A stretch of 64,000 bases of DNA from Desmodus rotundus (GCF_022682495.2 NC_071389.1:11213199-11277198); one strand, 5' to 3'; counted from the stretch's first letter, positions 42,000-53,700 are shown. Program-made: numbers and translations. Notes: a model not told the origin generated them from the sequence alone.

Positions 42000-42640
42000 A
42001 GTAGCTGGCAACTGTGCGTCAGAGGCTTTTTAGGTCTTCACACCCTTCTAGGAATCAACCCTCAAGGTTTCACCCAAAGGTACACACAAAGGTGCCCACT
42101 GACGGGCTGCAAAATATAACTTTCCCGACAGTAAGGAAATGACCACAGTCTGTACATAATGTTTGTACAGAGTCCTTAAAAACAGGGGAAAGTTATCTAC
42201 TTTATGTTAAATTAGCAAGCTTGGATATAAAATTTTAATTTCACCTAAGAAAAAAGGAAAAGCCCAAACCCTGGAGACAATATATGAAAACATTAGGCCC
42301 TGGCTGGTGTGGCTTAGTGGATTGGGTGCCGCCGGCCTGTAAACCAAAGCATCGCCGGTTCGATTCCCAATCAGGGCACATGCCTGGGTTGCAGGCCAGG
42401 TCCCCAGTAGGGGGCATGCAAGAGGCAACCACACACTGATGTTTCTCTCCCTCTCTTTCTCCCTCCCTTCCCCGCTCTCTAAAAATAAATAAATAAAATA
42501 TTTAAAAGAAAATGCTAGCATTGTTTCTCTTTGAGTAGGAAGACTGAATGATTCTTTTTCTCCTTTTATCTATATTCTTGAACTCTCCACATTTTTTATG
42601 AAAGTACTTCTCCGTCTCTAAAAATTTATGCCAATTGGAT
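42000..42640 (+). mobile_element. L1 3' end interrupted by a Ves SINE
   Basis: Left part: GTAGCTGGCAACTGTGCGTC, CTAGGAATCAACCCTCAAGG and CACACAAAGGTGCCCACTGA. Right part, after the SINE: TTTGAGTAGGAAGACTGAAT, CTATATTCTTGAACTCTCCA and CATTTTTTATGAAAGTAC. Together they follow the order of an L1M/HAL1 3' end, with 42297-42507 inserted later. Confidence 0.6.
42297..42507 (+). mobile_element. Ves SINE inside the L1 fragment
   Basis: GCCCTGGCTGGTGTGGCTTA, CGCCGGTTCGATTCCCAATC, GGTTGCAGGCCAGGTCCCCA and a pyrimidine body to an AAATAAATAAAATA tail. Target duplications GAAAACATTAG (42286-42296) and GAAAATGCTAG (42508-42518) differ by three transitions. Confidence 0.93.
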
Positions 42641-44160
42641 TTTGTTAACATTATCCTCTAGGACTGGTACTGTGTACAAATTAAGTTTTACTTCATTTTC
42701 CAGAGACAAAAACTCTGAATATGCTTTCTCAAATCACAACTCCACTGATCGAAAACAGGACAGCTGCCACACACAAGGTCCTGGCGGCCGCCAGAGGGGC
42801 GCCACCCCTCTCAGCCCTCACTGAGTCATCTCTGATGGAAGCATGCTAATCTTCTTATCGCTCTCTGGGAAATAAGGATGTTGTAGTTGTTTGGCGTTGC
42901 TCTGTTTTAGTGTGGGAAAGAAAAATACTGATGAATTTAAAATTAAACCTTAGCCTTGACAGGCACTGAGAAGGAGCAGACCTAATCCTTGAGGGAACCG
43001 ACATCACCTAGAAGGAAGCTGGAAACACTAGATCTTTGTGCCTTTCTAAGAGTATTTTGTGGATGCTGCAATCCAGATAAATGATTTTTAGCTAGCAAGT
43101 TAACTTAAACATGCACCAGAGATGCCACCCAGGCCCCCCCCACCCCCCCGTTCAGGATCACAGCAGTCTAGCCAGAGCTCGGCTGAGAACTGGCAGAAGG
43201 GGGCACACAGCTAACTGGCCCAGTTCAGCACAGCCCCAGGAGCTCAGGAGCCGCTGGCTCCTCTACTTCGTGGCCTCAACTAGAACCCTGTGCCACTCTT
43301 AACAAGCTAGCACCACCTATTTTGCAGCTAACCGTAGTTCAAGTAGAAAGTTTATATTTTGTATTTAAGAATTAAAACAGGTTGGATGTTAGCTCTCTAA
43401 GTATGACACTCACACCTGGCTTTCTTCAATGTGGGAAAAGGGGTGAAGACAGCTAACACAGGGAAGACTGGGCTGGTTTCTTTTGGAGGGCTAACAGCCA
43501 GCAAGGGGTGAGGCCATGGGCCGCAGCGGTGGGAAGCCAAGTAATCTCCAAGGAATCAGGGTAAGATCAGGGCGGCTGAGCCAGTTGTTCAAGCAGCAGG
43601 CAGGGCAGTGTGCGCTGGCGTGGAACGCTGGGGCGGCTCCAAAGGTGAAAGTAAACACCCACAATGTCGACTTTCTCTCCTGGTACTTTCCACCTGTGAG
43701 GGGGTTTCTCCTTTTCAAAGCAGAAATTTTACTCTTACTTGTAAATCAATTCCAATGGGCTATCTCCTCCCTTTTCCCTCCCACTCTATCGGGTATTTAA
43801 TATTTTTCTACTTTTATTGCCCTAAGGTGAGGACTGTTTAGAGACTAGAATGAATACATTACTTCTCAATCCACTGACCCCCTTAATCTACAAACTCAGA
43901 GGTAAACACTCCCAACTTTTCCCTCTCTGAAGCACAAGTAAAACCTGGCGGCAGCTGTGATCATTTAGACCAAAGAAAGACGGTGCCGTTTTTCCACCTT
44001 TTACCTATGGTAATTTTGTTTCCTTCATTCAACAGCAAATGATTCACCTTAGAAGTTGCTGGGTAACCTAATCAACTTGTCACTTAGCCAAGACATTTCC
44101 TGGGGGGACTGTTTTCACTCTGTCAGTTTTAATCACTGGCCTTGCTCATATCCCAAAACT

Positions 44161-44363
44161 GCCCTGACCAGCTTGGCTCATTTTGTTGGGCGTCCTGGGC
44201 AGAAGGAAAGGTCGCTGGTCGGGTTCCCAGTCAGGGCACAGGCCTGGACTGCAGTTTCGTCCCGGTCGGGGCGCGCGAGAGGCAACCAATCAATGTTTCT
44301 CTCCCCTTCTTTCTCCCTCCCTTCCCCCCTCTCTAAAAATAAATAAATAAAATCTTAAAAAAT
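44161..44363 (+). mobile_element. Ves SINE with rearranged head
   Basis: GCCCTGACCAGCTTGGCTCA is followed by TTTTGTTGGGCGTCCTGGGC, then GGTCGGGTTCCCAGTCAGGG and GTTTCGTCCCGGTCGGGGCG. The body and AAATAAATAAAATC tail are typical. The tRNA-like head has GTTGGGCGTC where classic copies have GGATTGAGCGCC, so it represents a second subfamily. Confidence 0.9.
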
Positions 44364-45079
44364 AAACAAAACCCTGTCCTACCATGTGCCACGTGAACCC
44401 CACTAACTGCTATTTACTTTCCCTGCCATTTCTGCTCTCTATGACAGTTACAGTTTCCACCCTGGTAGCCACGTACCCACCTGGTGCTCCTCCTCTTCCA
44501 TCAGATCTGACATTCACGTCACCTCTCTAGGTTCTGGGTCACCTCTTTTCGGTTGGCCATGGCCTGAGTGGGAGAACCCTGTGTCCTGGAACTATCTGGA
44601 CTCCGGAAGAGATGACGGGTTAAAGGACAAAGAGGCCCAAGGACACAAAAAGATGACATGCCGCGCAGCCGCTGCTCCAGGCTGCCCAGTGCCCCCTCCT
44701 GACTTCTCCCATCTGGCTTCCATCTGAGCAGCCGGCCAGGTGGTTTTTATTTGCAGATGAGACCCCAGCAGCTGCGTGCTCGGCCTCAAACCTCCTGACC
44801 CTGCAGTCAGCGTAGGGCACAAATCACTGAGCAGGACAGAGGCCATACTTGCCAAAGCCGGAACCAGGGGTAAAAGAACAAAGTCGGGTCTCGATGCTCG
44901 AAAATCTGGCGACAGCCAAGAAAAAGAAACGCACCGGTCTGACTGACAAGACGTGACTCGAGGCCCGGCACTCAGCGGGGGAGATGGAGAGGACTCTCAC
45001 ATGTGCTGCCTCCTGTCTCACACCGGAGATGCCAACACACTGGGCCTCATCTCGCTAGCACACTCCAGATAATGAAAGA

Positions 45080-45305
45080 GCCCTGGCTGGCGTGGCTCAG
45101 TGGATTGAGTCCTGGCCTGCGGACCAAAGGTGGCCAGTTCGACTCCCAGTCCGGGCACATGCCTGGGTTGCTTGCCAGGCCCCCAGCTGGGGGCGTGCAA
45201 GAGGCAACTGATCTATGTATCTTTCACACATTGATGTTTCTCTCCCTCTCTTTCTCCTTCCCTTCCCCTCTCTAAAAAATTAAAAAACAAATCTTTTAAA
45301 AAAGG
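45080..45305 (+). mobile_element. Ves SINE
   Basis: GCCCTGGCTGGCGTGGCTCA, GGATTGAGTCCTGGCCTGCG, GGCCAGTTCGACTCCCAGTC and GGTTGCTTGCCAGGCCCCCA. Target duplications TAATGAAAGA (45070-45079) and TAATAAAAGA (45306-45315). It has a short extra TATGTATCTTTCACACATTG segment before the body. Confidence 0.95.
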
Positions 45306-45429
45306 TAATAAAAGAATAAGCAAGTCATCAATGTGAATTGTAATACATCTGTACAATGTAATTATTACGAAACAGCTTAAGCCAGGTTTATAAAGAAAAC
45401 AGTAAAGATATACAACAGTGGTGATTAGG

Positions 45430-45690
45430 ATTATAATAATTATGCCGACGAAGGGTTTTCTGTGGGCCAGACACTGCTCTAAGTACTCTACCAAGTGGTA
45501 CCTCATTCAATCCTCATAGCACACCTGTGAGGTAGCTTCTCGTGTTGAACCTATTTCGCAGATGAGAGGACTGGCAGACAGAGAGGTACAGGAACTTACC
45601 AAAGATCACAAAGCTAGTGTGTAAGAGCTGGAGTGTGACCCAGAGCCACGTGTCTAACTGCCAGGCTACACTGCCGCCCATAATGTAATA
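45430..45690 (-). mobile_element. MIR (reverse, nearly full length)
   Basis: GGGCCAGACACTGCTCTAAG, CAATCCTCATAGCACACCTG, CGCAGATGAGAGGACTGGCA, AAAGATCACAAAGCTAGTGT and CTGCCAGGCTACACTGCC cover MIR in reverse almost end to end. The Ves at 45701 is inserted right at its edge. Confidence 0.88.
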
Positions 45691-45700
45691 ATCGATATAA

Positions 45701-45913
45701 GCCCTGGCTGGTGTGGCTCAGTGGACTGAGCGCCGGCCTATGAACCAGAGTCACCAGTTCGATTCCCAGTCAAGGCTCATGCCTGGGTTGTGCGCCAGGT
45801 CCCCAGTTAGGGGTGTGCAAGAGGCAACCACACACTGATGTTTCTCTCCCTCTCTTTCTCCCTCCCTTCTCTAAAAATAAATAAATAAATAAATAAATAA
45901 TCTTTAAAAATAT
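45701..45913 (+). mobile_element. Ves SINE
   Basis: GCCCTGGCTGGTGTGGCTCA, GGACTGAGCGCCGGCCTATG, CACCAGTTCGATTCCCAGTC and an AAATAAATAAATAAATAA tail. Target duplications ATAATCGATATAA (45688-45700) and ATAATTGATATAA (45914-45926) differ at one base, so both borders are firm. Confidence 0.97.
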
Positions 45914-45959
45914 ATAATTGATATAATCAATTATGACATAACAATATATACCTATCTAC

Positions 45960-46125
45960 GTATTCATCCACCATAAAATTATACTAAAAGGCAAGAGAAA
46001 CACTCTAAAATAACAAATGTTTTGTCTAAGTAGTAAGATTAAGATAATTATTTCTTTTTCTATTTTGCTAATTTTCTACGATTTACAAAACCAGAAGTAG
46101 GTAATAACTATTATCACTTTCGAGT
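45960..46125 (+). mobile_element. Possible L1/HAL1 3' fragment
   Basis: TTTCTTTTTCTATTTTGCTA, ATTTTCTACGATTTACAAAA and CCAGAAGTAGGTAATAAC resemble the terminal L1M/HAL1 segment that recurs at 40775 and 59640. Confidence 0.45.
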
Positions 46126-46339
46126 CCTTAAAGAAAGATACTCAGTGTGCTGGAACTAGGGAGTCCCAGCACTTAGCCCCAGGCCATCCCCGCCACCACC
46201 ACCACACACGCACTCCTTAACCTGTGAGGTGGAAACACTACCACAGCCTCAGGGGCATGTCAGGATAAAATGAGAGCAGAGGGACAGCTCCTGGCACAAA
46301 ACCTGGCATCCAAATAATTGCACCTGCTCCAGAGGCCCC

Positions 46340-46530
46340 AGACCTTATTCACAGTAACAGCTACCCCTGTTTGGTGCCCACCCTGCTACACAGGTACACA
46401 CACTGGGTCAGCTCTTTCTAACTCGCTGGTGAGCGAGAGGGAGAAAATGAGGTTCAGGAGCTTGTCCAGAGCACGGTGCCTGGAAGAGGCTGACCCAAGA
46501 CTCAAATCAAGATTGCTCAACTCCAGGGCC
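46340..46530 (-). mobile_element. Diverged MIR (reverse)
   Basis: GAGAAAATGAGGTTCAGGAG, CTTGTCCAGAGCACGGTGCC and AGGCTGACCCAAGACTCAAA follow the MIR core in reverse. A second, forward-looking MIR tail (GGCATGTCAGGATAAAATGA, CTCCTGGCACAAAACC) lies just upstream at about 46205-46320. Confidence 0.5.
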
Positions 46531-46649
46531 CACATTCCTTCCTGGACCCCATTTCCCTCGCAGACCAAGCTCCAGGAAGAGAGGTACACCACCATCCTCC
46601 TCTTTCTGGGCCACTTCATTTCTTCTCGACTATCTCAGACTCCGTAGGG

Positions 46650-48555
46650 TTCAGGGAGAAGGGAGCACGCTCGACACTGAAACGACTACAAGGTGGCTCT
46701 TGGTATCTTTCTTTACATTTCAAACCTGATCCACCGGGTTCAGTTATTCCCCCAAGTGTCCTTAACTCAGTCCAAGTTCACAGATCAATTGATGCTGACG
46801 GTCTTGGAAGCAAGCTTCAGCCCTCCCCTCCTGAAGCCACACATAGGAGCAGTCTGTTTTCCAGCACTGAATTTAAGTGAAAAGATGTGGTTGCCGTCTT
46901 CATACTTTCGATTCCAGGTGAGGAGAGTGGTAAGGTGGTCTTCACACAGGCACTCTGCCAGTTGTCCTCAACAGGACAAAAGCTCGACCTCAGGAGGCTC
47001 CGCTGGGTAAGAGATGGCGTCGCTGCACGTTACAGGCTGGACCAGTGGAGGACAAGCGTCCACGTGCAACTCTGGACACTGAAGCACTTCCAGGGAGGCG
47101 CTCTCAGAGGCCAACAGTAAGCGGTCTCAGAGCAGAACCAAGCTTTGATGATGCTTCCTGACTCACCGGCAGAGGTGGGCCCTGCTTTAGGAAACTAAAC
47201 GCGAGTGTTTTAGTCCCTCCCCAACCTCCCAAACAGACTACCTGCAAGAGTTAATCAGAGGAATTTTTTACTTTTTACATTTTTTTTAAGTTCATCATGT
47301 GATCCCTTAGGGTGCAGACCTGACAAACAAAATGCCCATTTCACTCACTATGCACGTCAGCGGTGTTCATAGCGTCTAAGAGCAAAGGCGCCTCAACAGG
47401 GTCCATCCTGAAGCAGGAGGACGAGCAGCACTTGGAGACAGATCACCAAGGTTCGCCCATTATTTCACTGAACCCAGAAAAGAGAAGCTTGCACAAAACC
47501 CCTTGGAACCTAAAACCTATAAAAACCATCCTTTTCCATGCTTGCAACATCAGCTGATATTTAGGCCTGTGTTGGAAAATCTTATACTTCTGAAGGATAA
47601 CAGGGCAGGGAAAGAAAAGTATCTAAAATGCAGACGCTCACCACGTTTGTTTTGGAAAAGACCAGTCCAGAGTCCACAAAAGGTTAGGAAAAAACCCAGC
47701 GACACCACCACCAATGTTTCTCTTTGGAATAATAGAAAGGGATGTTTATTATTTGTAAGAATTATCTCTGCTATTACATGACTCATTCCTGCATGCTAGG
47801 ACGCTCTCATCTGGTGCCAAGGAAAGACTGCTAAACTAGGAAGTCTGCAAAAGTTATCACCGCCCAGTAAGTGACGCACTGCAGGGCAAACTGATCTGCA
47901 CCAAATCAGCTCCGGGAGGAGCTGCTGTTGTTCCTCCCGTTATTGCCAGCTGTTCCTATTTTATTGTAAGGACTTAACGACATTTTAATCCAAGAACTCA
48001 TCAACCTCAGCAGATGAACTGCTCCGAAATGCCCACAGAGAACCCACCTCGGGTGCTGGGGGCTGGATCCTGGCACGAGGAAGGGGCATGGAGGGGGCAG
48101 ACAACAGAAACAGGAGAGGAGCAGGGAAAGGACGTGCTGCCACGGATGGCACGCGGGAGGCCTGTGACAGTGGAAGGGCACAGCCCTGTAGTTGGCAAGA
48201 TGGGAAAGCTGATCCCAACCAATATGCGGTGACAGCAAGGAGAGGAACACACAACAGCAGGTAAAATGATAGTAATTACCACCCTGCACGTGTGCAGCTA
48301 GGAGTAAGTAGGGCAGACGTGCCACCCCACTGCACGGAAGGGGACGCAGAGGCCCCGGGAGGTCTGTGCTCCCGGTGTCTCACAGCCACTCCGCGACAAG
48401 GCCGGGCCCACTTCTGAGCACACTTCTGCACGGGACAGCGTGGACCCAACTCACCTACTTAGAGCTTCCTCTCCTCTGGATGGCTCAGAAGGAGCTAGGC
48501 CTCAACATATCCAAGAGCAGCCTCAGGGTTTTCTCCCACCAAAACCTAGTAATTA
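46650..48555. other. Unclassified intronic DNA
   Basis: I see no gene and no firm repeat. Overlapping open frames on both strands near 47906-48325 are all unrecognisable. Confidence 0.45.
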
Positions 48556-48559
48556 CACG

Positions 48560-48640
48560 TAAATAAGAGCTAACATCTACTGAGCATTTACTAGGTGCCA
48601 GTAATGATGCTATGAAGCATTTTAATTTATGATTTTATTT
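48560..48640 (-). mobile_element. MIR fragment (reverse)
   Basis: AGAGCTAACATCTACTGAGC, ATTTACTAGGTGCCAGTAAT and GAAGCATTTTAATTTAT are the 3' end of MIR in reverse. Confidence 0.7.
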
Positions 48641-48764
48641 TTATTTCTCTCCGCCCCCAATACCAACCTTCACTCCTTGCCAAGCCACCAGCACGTTCCC
48701 TGCTCTACCACAGGCGTCTTCTGCTCCATGCACACCTGCCCCAGCCCCTCCCTTCTCCACACCG

Positions 48765-49290
48765 GGTCGGAGCAAGCTTTTCAGGACTCAGAACTAACCA
48801 CCCCCTCACTGCTCACATCTTCAAAGGCTCCTAGGATAAAAACCAAACCTACAAAACCAAACCAAACCTACAAAACCAAACCAAACCTACAAAACCAAAC
48901 CAAACCTACAAAACCAAACCAAACCTGCAAAACCAAACCAAACTGAACCTGCGCTGCAGCCCAGCAGGAAGGTCCTAGCCACCTCTCCATTTTCATTTCC
49001 CACCCTGGCCCTTGGCCCCATTGCCTTCTTTCGGCCCCTCACCTAAGCTCCCTGCCACAGGGCTTTGCACGTGCTGTTCCTCTGCCTACATTGCTATTCC
49101 CTCAGCTCAAGCCTAGCCCTTCCTGATCCCCCCCTGTTCTGGCCTCTGATGGCCCCATCCCTCCCTCTGGGAGCCATGACCATCTGTTTATCCTGTCTGT
49201 CTCCTCAGGTCCCAGGAGAGCAAGGGTGATGGACTTCCTGGTCACCTGTTTCACCAGGGGCTGGCTCAGTGTTTAAGTCATGCCCAGGGA
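48765..49290 (+). mobile_element. L2 fragment (forward) carrying a minisatellite
   Basis: Left part: TCTTCAAAGGCTCCTAGGAT AAAAACCAAAC (two pieces), matching the L2 'CTCAGGATAAAATCCAAACT' segment. Right part: CCTGGCCCTTGGCCCCATTG, GCCACAGGGCTTTGCACGTG, CTGTTCCTCTGCCTACATTG and CTGTTTATCCTGTCTGTCTC. The 19-bp repeat at 48841-48945 sits between them. Confidence 0.75.
48841..48945. repeat. 19-bp minisatellite, about five copies
   Basis: The unit CTACAAAACCAAACCAAAC recurs with exact 19-base spacing (the marker T falls at 48850, 48869, 48888, 48907 and 48926). The last copy has G for A. It is embedded in an L2 fragment whose own sequence resembles the unit. Confidence 0.95.
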
Positions 49291-49639
49291 GTAACTATTC
49301 ATGGAACAAAACGAGAAGAAAAAGGGGCTGCAAGCTGTCTCCCAGCCCTAGGCGGCCGTGCCCCAGGACATGAACAGCAAACGGGGAGAGGCCTCGGGGA
49401 GGTGTGGGAAGAGCACCGGATGTGGAGTCAGCACGTCCAAAGTGGGAGGCCTGCCGGTGACTGTTCTTAGGGGTGAACGTCAGACAAAGCAGACAAACCC
49501 CAGGCACCCCCTAGCTGGAATCAGTACTGGACCTACGAGTGCTGCAACTGAACACACCCCAGTTCTGCCCACCTCCACTACACCACCCTCTCTCCCTGGA
49601 CACCCTATCTACTCCCACTGCTTCCACTCTAGCCTCTCA

Positions 49640-50075
49640 CAACCCTGCACCTGCACAGCAGCTGGAATAGCCCCGTTCTAACGTAAAATCACACTACTCC
49701 CCTGCGTAAAGCTTAAAACCCTTCCGGCTTCCCGTTGCCCTGAGAACTACATCTGGTGCACAAGGTGCAATCCGGCCCTGCCAACCCGGGCAGCTTGGCA
49801 CAGCGCTTCGTTCACTTGCAGGCCCTTCTTTCTAGTCCTCCGCCTCAGGGCCTGGCACCAGCTGTCCACTCTTACCTGGAAGGCCCGGCTGGGGGGCCTT
49901 CCTCTCCCCTCAGGTCCTGGCACATCCCCCTGCTTTGTTTCCTCACAGTGCTGATCACTGGAAAGGCACAGGTTTGTTTACGATCTGTCTCACCCCAAGA
50001 ATGCAGGGACTTTGTGTGGTTCACTACATGGGCGAACATTCGCCGAACCAACGCCTCTTACAATGTCAGTAGCAA
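49640..50075 (+). mobile_element. L2 (forward)
   Basis: CTTAAAACCCTTCCGGCTTC, CCGTTGCCCTGAGAACTACA, GTGCAATCCGGCCCTGCCAA, CCTCAGGGCCTGGCACCAGC, TCAGGTCCTGGCACATCCCC and AAGAATGCAGGGACTTTGTG follow L2 from its mid 3' portion to near its end. It follows the L2 at 48765 in the same orientation, so the two may be pieces of overlapping separate copies. Confidence 0.8.
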
Positions 50076-50084
50076 ACAATTACT

Positions 50085-50255
50085 GAGGCCTTCCTGGGAA
50101 CCCAGCAGCCAAAGCAGCACAGGAGAGGCATTAACTCACCCTGCAAACGACAAGCCCGTGCCCAGCTTGCAGGTGAGGACAGCAAGAAACAAAGGAGGAC
50201 AAGAGGGCAGGTGGGCCTGAAACCCAGAAGCCCGTTCCAACATCGGCCCTGCTGA
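50085..50255 (-). mobile_element. Possible MIR fragment (reverse)
   Basis: GGCATTAACTCACCCTGCAA and CAGGTGAGGACAGCAAGAAA resemble a MIR core in reverse. Weak. Confidence 0.35.
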
Positions 50256-50654
50256 CCAGGTGCGCGCTGCCTCCTGCTGCTTTATCGGATTACAGGCTTG
50301 TCTCCCACGGCGCACGGGGAGCCCTGGGCAGCAGGCACCAGATTGTCCCCAGGGCCCGGCACCCCCAAAGGAAGCCCTGGCGAGGAAAGCTGTATAAAAA
50401 GCTGCAGGCATGACTGGCGACCACGCTCTGTGTTTCCAATTCACACCCATGCTGACAAGGCAGAAAAAGGACTGAAGTACTGGCTGCATAACATATAATC
50501 CCAAAGAGCAGGTCTGTCCTATAAGGTCACCTGTTTCACCCTATAAAAACTACACCCTCATTGTAAAAACTCTTCTCCACAGGAAGTTAAGCAAATTTGG
50601 AGGGGATTCCATACTGGTTTTATTTTAGAAAATTATATACAATCACTAAGAACG

Positions 50655-50835
50655 ACTATTGTTTTTTACAGATTACACATTTACACACAATCTTCCTTCA
50701 ATCCTTGCAACCTTGTAAGGCTCACGTGACCATCCCACCTGATGAGGAAGCTCAGTAATTTGAAGGAACTTGTCCAAGGTCACACAGCAGCTCGGCAGGA
50801 AAGCCAGGCTGTCTGTAGACTTGCACTCTTTACCG
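50655..50835 (-). mobile_element. MIR (reverse)
   Basis: CAATCCTTGCAACCTTGTAA, CTGATGAGGAAGCTCAGTAA, GGAACTTGTCCAAGGTCACA and CAGCAGCTCGGCAGGAAAGC follow the MIR core in reverse. Confidence 0.88.
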
Positions 50836-51562
50836 TAATGGCAAAAGTTTCAATAAAGCATTTCAGAAAGTTGTCACAATTTTCTCCAAACACCTTAAAA
50901 GACTCATGCAAGGAGTGGAGCTTCGAGGCTGGGAGGCAAAGGCAGACCATTCAAAGGACTGTTCGCAGGGCTGTTTAAAGTCCCCCACCACAGCTTCAAG
51001 CTCCTTTGGCGGGAAACTGCAGGCATCAGCAGGAACCATAGAGAAAAAGAGAAATTCTTGGTAAGGGGAGGAGGAGGGGTTGAGTGGTGAGTTCAAACTG
51101 TGGCTTCGCAGAACCTTACTGACAAGAGGAAGCCAAACTGCAGACAGAGCAGCCAGGAAGCAGAGGGGGCCCAGAGCGGCTGCCAGCTCCGAGCCTCGTG
51201 GGCTCCCACGACTGAGAGCAGACAGAGGTAATGAACGCCGCCTGCCCGGGTGCAAGGGAAACGAAGGCGGCCGTCTAAAAAACAGGAAAAGCCGACGCTG
51301 TGCTGAGCACACAGTAATGACAGTGGAGGGTGGTAACAGCATTCAACAGCAGCGACTGCTAACCAGGGCGCCTGGGGTCCCCAAGGTCTCTGAGCATCAG
51401 TCAGAGACTCGGGGATAGTCTGTTTCCATTTCTGTTTTTCAACTCAATAAACAAACTTCATTCTCTAAAAGAGGCCAATCTGAGAGGACTTCTTTGTGCC
51501 GCTCGACGGGTCTGCCAAGCAGGTAATGGAGTCCAGACAAGCAGCCCGCCCTCACTGACCAT

Positions 51563-51600
51563 ATCCCAAACCATAACGTGGGGACGTTATGGTCTGGGAT
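51563..51600. repeat. 38-bp inverted repeat (17-bp arms, GGGG loop)
   Basis: ATCCCAAACCATAACGT (51563-51579) and ACGTTATGGTCTGGGAT (51584-51600) are reverse complements except for one A-G pair, separated by GGGG. The G-loop hairpin has no surrounding element I recognise. Confidence 0.95.
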
Positions 51601-51604
51601 AGTC

Positions 51605-53700
51605 TTCGACATGTGTGGTTTAACTGGTCCTGTAATAATACACGACAGCTCAGGACAAGCAGGACACCCGTGGCCCATGCCCTCCTGTCTTCCACGGCCC
51701 GGCCGCTACCAGGGTCTTGTTGGCCTGTCCCGTTCACTCATATCATCTACTTGCCACGGTGAGCTCGGGACTTGCAGTCCTTCCCATAAAAGTCACTGAG
51801 GAGCTATGAGGACAGAAGAGCCCCAACGCCGGAATGTGCCGCTCGCCTTAAATCCTTCCAAAAGGGCAGGCAGGCTCAGAGGTCCACGGTCATGTCTAGC
51901 ACCAGAGGCTACCACGCACTTTCTTTCTAAATCGTGAAGATGTCACCATCTCTGAGCAAGTTACTCACATGAGAAGAACAATTTCCTGCATTTCATAGGG
52001 TTCCTACATTCAAGACTCATAATCTTGAGAGCAATCAATAATCTGTTGCTATAGTAAATGAGATGAAGAGACGAAAACGCTGCGAGATATAAACAAATAC
52101 AAAAATAATCTCTGAATACTAATAAAATCTCCCAGAAGAGTCAGCTGCAAATCCAAGGCAGGATCAGGTAGTCTCCAGGAAAAAGAAAAAACACCCACAC
52201 ACAAGGTGGGGTTCCAGTGTCACGCAGAGGCTGGCACACAGCAACACCTTTCCAAGATACCAGTTCTGAGTCCCCTTACACGTTCACACGCAAACGGCCT
52301 TCAGTGGAGTGCAGAACCAGCCCTACCGTCCACACCGCTCTGCACAGGAGGAGGGACTCCGCTCACAGCCCAGCCTACCACATGACATCCTCAAACCTTG
52401 GGTGTTTCTCTTGGGCTGCCTCCCCACCCCACCCCAGTCTACTGGGCGAGTGGGAACACAGCAGTCGAGGACAAGAACTGCTCAGACCACAGGAATCAAA
52501 AAATGCAACTCAAGATCACTAACATTATACAGAGAGGAGGATTAGCCTGAAACCCAACTTCAGAGAGAGGTGCTGTTACCCAGGTCATCTTTGCTCCTCT
52601 AGGTCACAAGATGAGTAAGAGGCACAAACAAAGGTCCTTACACTCTCCTTAGGCACTCTTGAGGATTTTCATCCAGGAAATGGAATAATGACCAGCATTC
52701 CATGCTATTACTTAGAGATTAACTCAATGGGTGGGGGGAGGTGAGGAGGGGTGGCTTAAAGGGTACATTTAACCCCAGAAAAGCAGGAAGTGCCAGCAAA
52801 AAAGACTGTCACTCTACCCAAGTCTTGTTGGAACTAAAGCACAGCAGGAAAATCAGGCAGACCAAGGGGAATGAGAGCCATTCACAAAGGGAGGGGCCTC
52901 GGGATTAATGGACTCTTTAATTTTCGAATTTCCTGGGGTTTATGGCTAATTAGGCCCCTTAACAGTACCATAATGTGATCAAATTTCAGCTGAGCTCACG
53001 GAACAGCTGAAGGGAGAAGATGGCACAGAAGTCACGGCTGGGCCCCAGGGGCTGCAGACAAGGCCCACAGCACTCGCTTCCTGCCTTGATCCGCACTAAT
53101 TAGTCACCTCTAATTCCCCAAACAAGGGCTCAGAGAGCACCGTGTAATCCGCCGAGCGCACCGACAGCACTACCTACCACAACTCTCCATGTGGCGCGCA
53201 AGCACGCACACACACACACATACACACACAAACACGCGCATGGGCGAGGCTCAAAGGTGGGGAGAGATGGGAGTAAGTGAAACCAGAGAACACGTGCGGA
53301 CAAAAAACTTTGTTAACATATGAACGAAAAATAAGGACTATTTAAAACCTATTATGTTAGAAATTAGGGAAGAAAAACACTCAAAGTTGACAAGGAAGCA
53401 GTAAAATCACACTTGTACTGCGGGCAGCTTCCTGACAAGGCAGGAAACTGGAAGAACCGTGCAGCGTTTGTCCAGAGTTGTGGAACTGCTCACACTCGCG
53501 CACAGTAGCGTCACTCCTGGGAGCCCACCCTACGAGAGCCCAAACACACAGGGAAGCGCACAAAGGACCGCAGCCCAGTGACACTGTCCGTGCATAATGC
53601 GAAGCACCGGCGGCGACCTAGAGACGGAACTTCAGGGAGGCTACTGCTGTGTCTGCCATCCTCTCTAAAGGTTGCCGAGCAGCCGTTAAGGAATCTTAGT
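51605..53700. other. Unclassified intronic DNA, AT-motif-rich near 52900-53130
   Basis: No gene or firm repeat. The part around 52905-53125 contains several TTAAT/TAATT motifs (CTTTAATTTTCG, GGCTAATTAGGC, CACTAATTAGTC, CTCTAATTCCCC), and a CA-rich simple repeat lies at about 53205-53235. Confidence 0.45.
53205..53237. repeat. Interrupted (CA)n microsatellite
   Basis: ACGCACACACACACACATAC and ACACACAAACACGCGC: CA dinucleotides with a few substitutions. Confidence 0.9.

Noticed and set aside
44056..44346. Open frames ending in an SLPFFLPPFPPL-type peptide, also seen near 5.7, 38.6, 42.4, 45.2 and 57.5 kb
   Set aside because: These similar peptides are translations of the Ves SINE pyrimidine body, not a gene family.
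48629..48946. A plus-strand open frame with a repetitive KTKPTKPNQT-like peptide
   Set aside because: The repetitive part is only the translated 19-bp minisatellite in an L2 fragment; the repeat unit, not selection, keeps the frame open.
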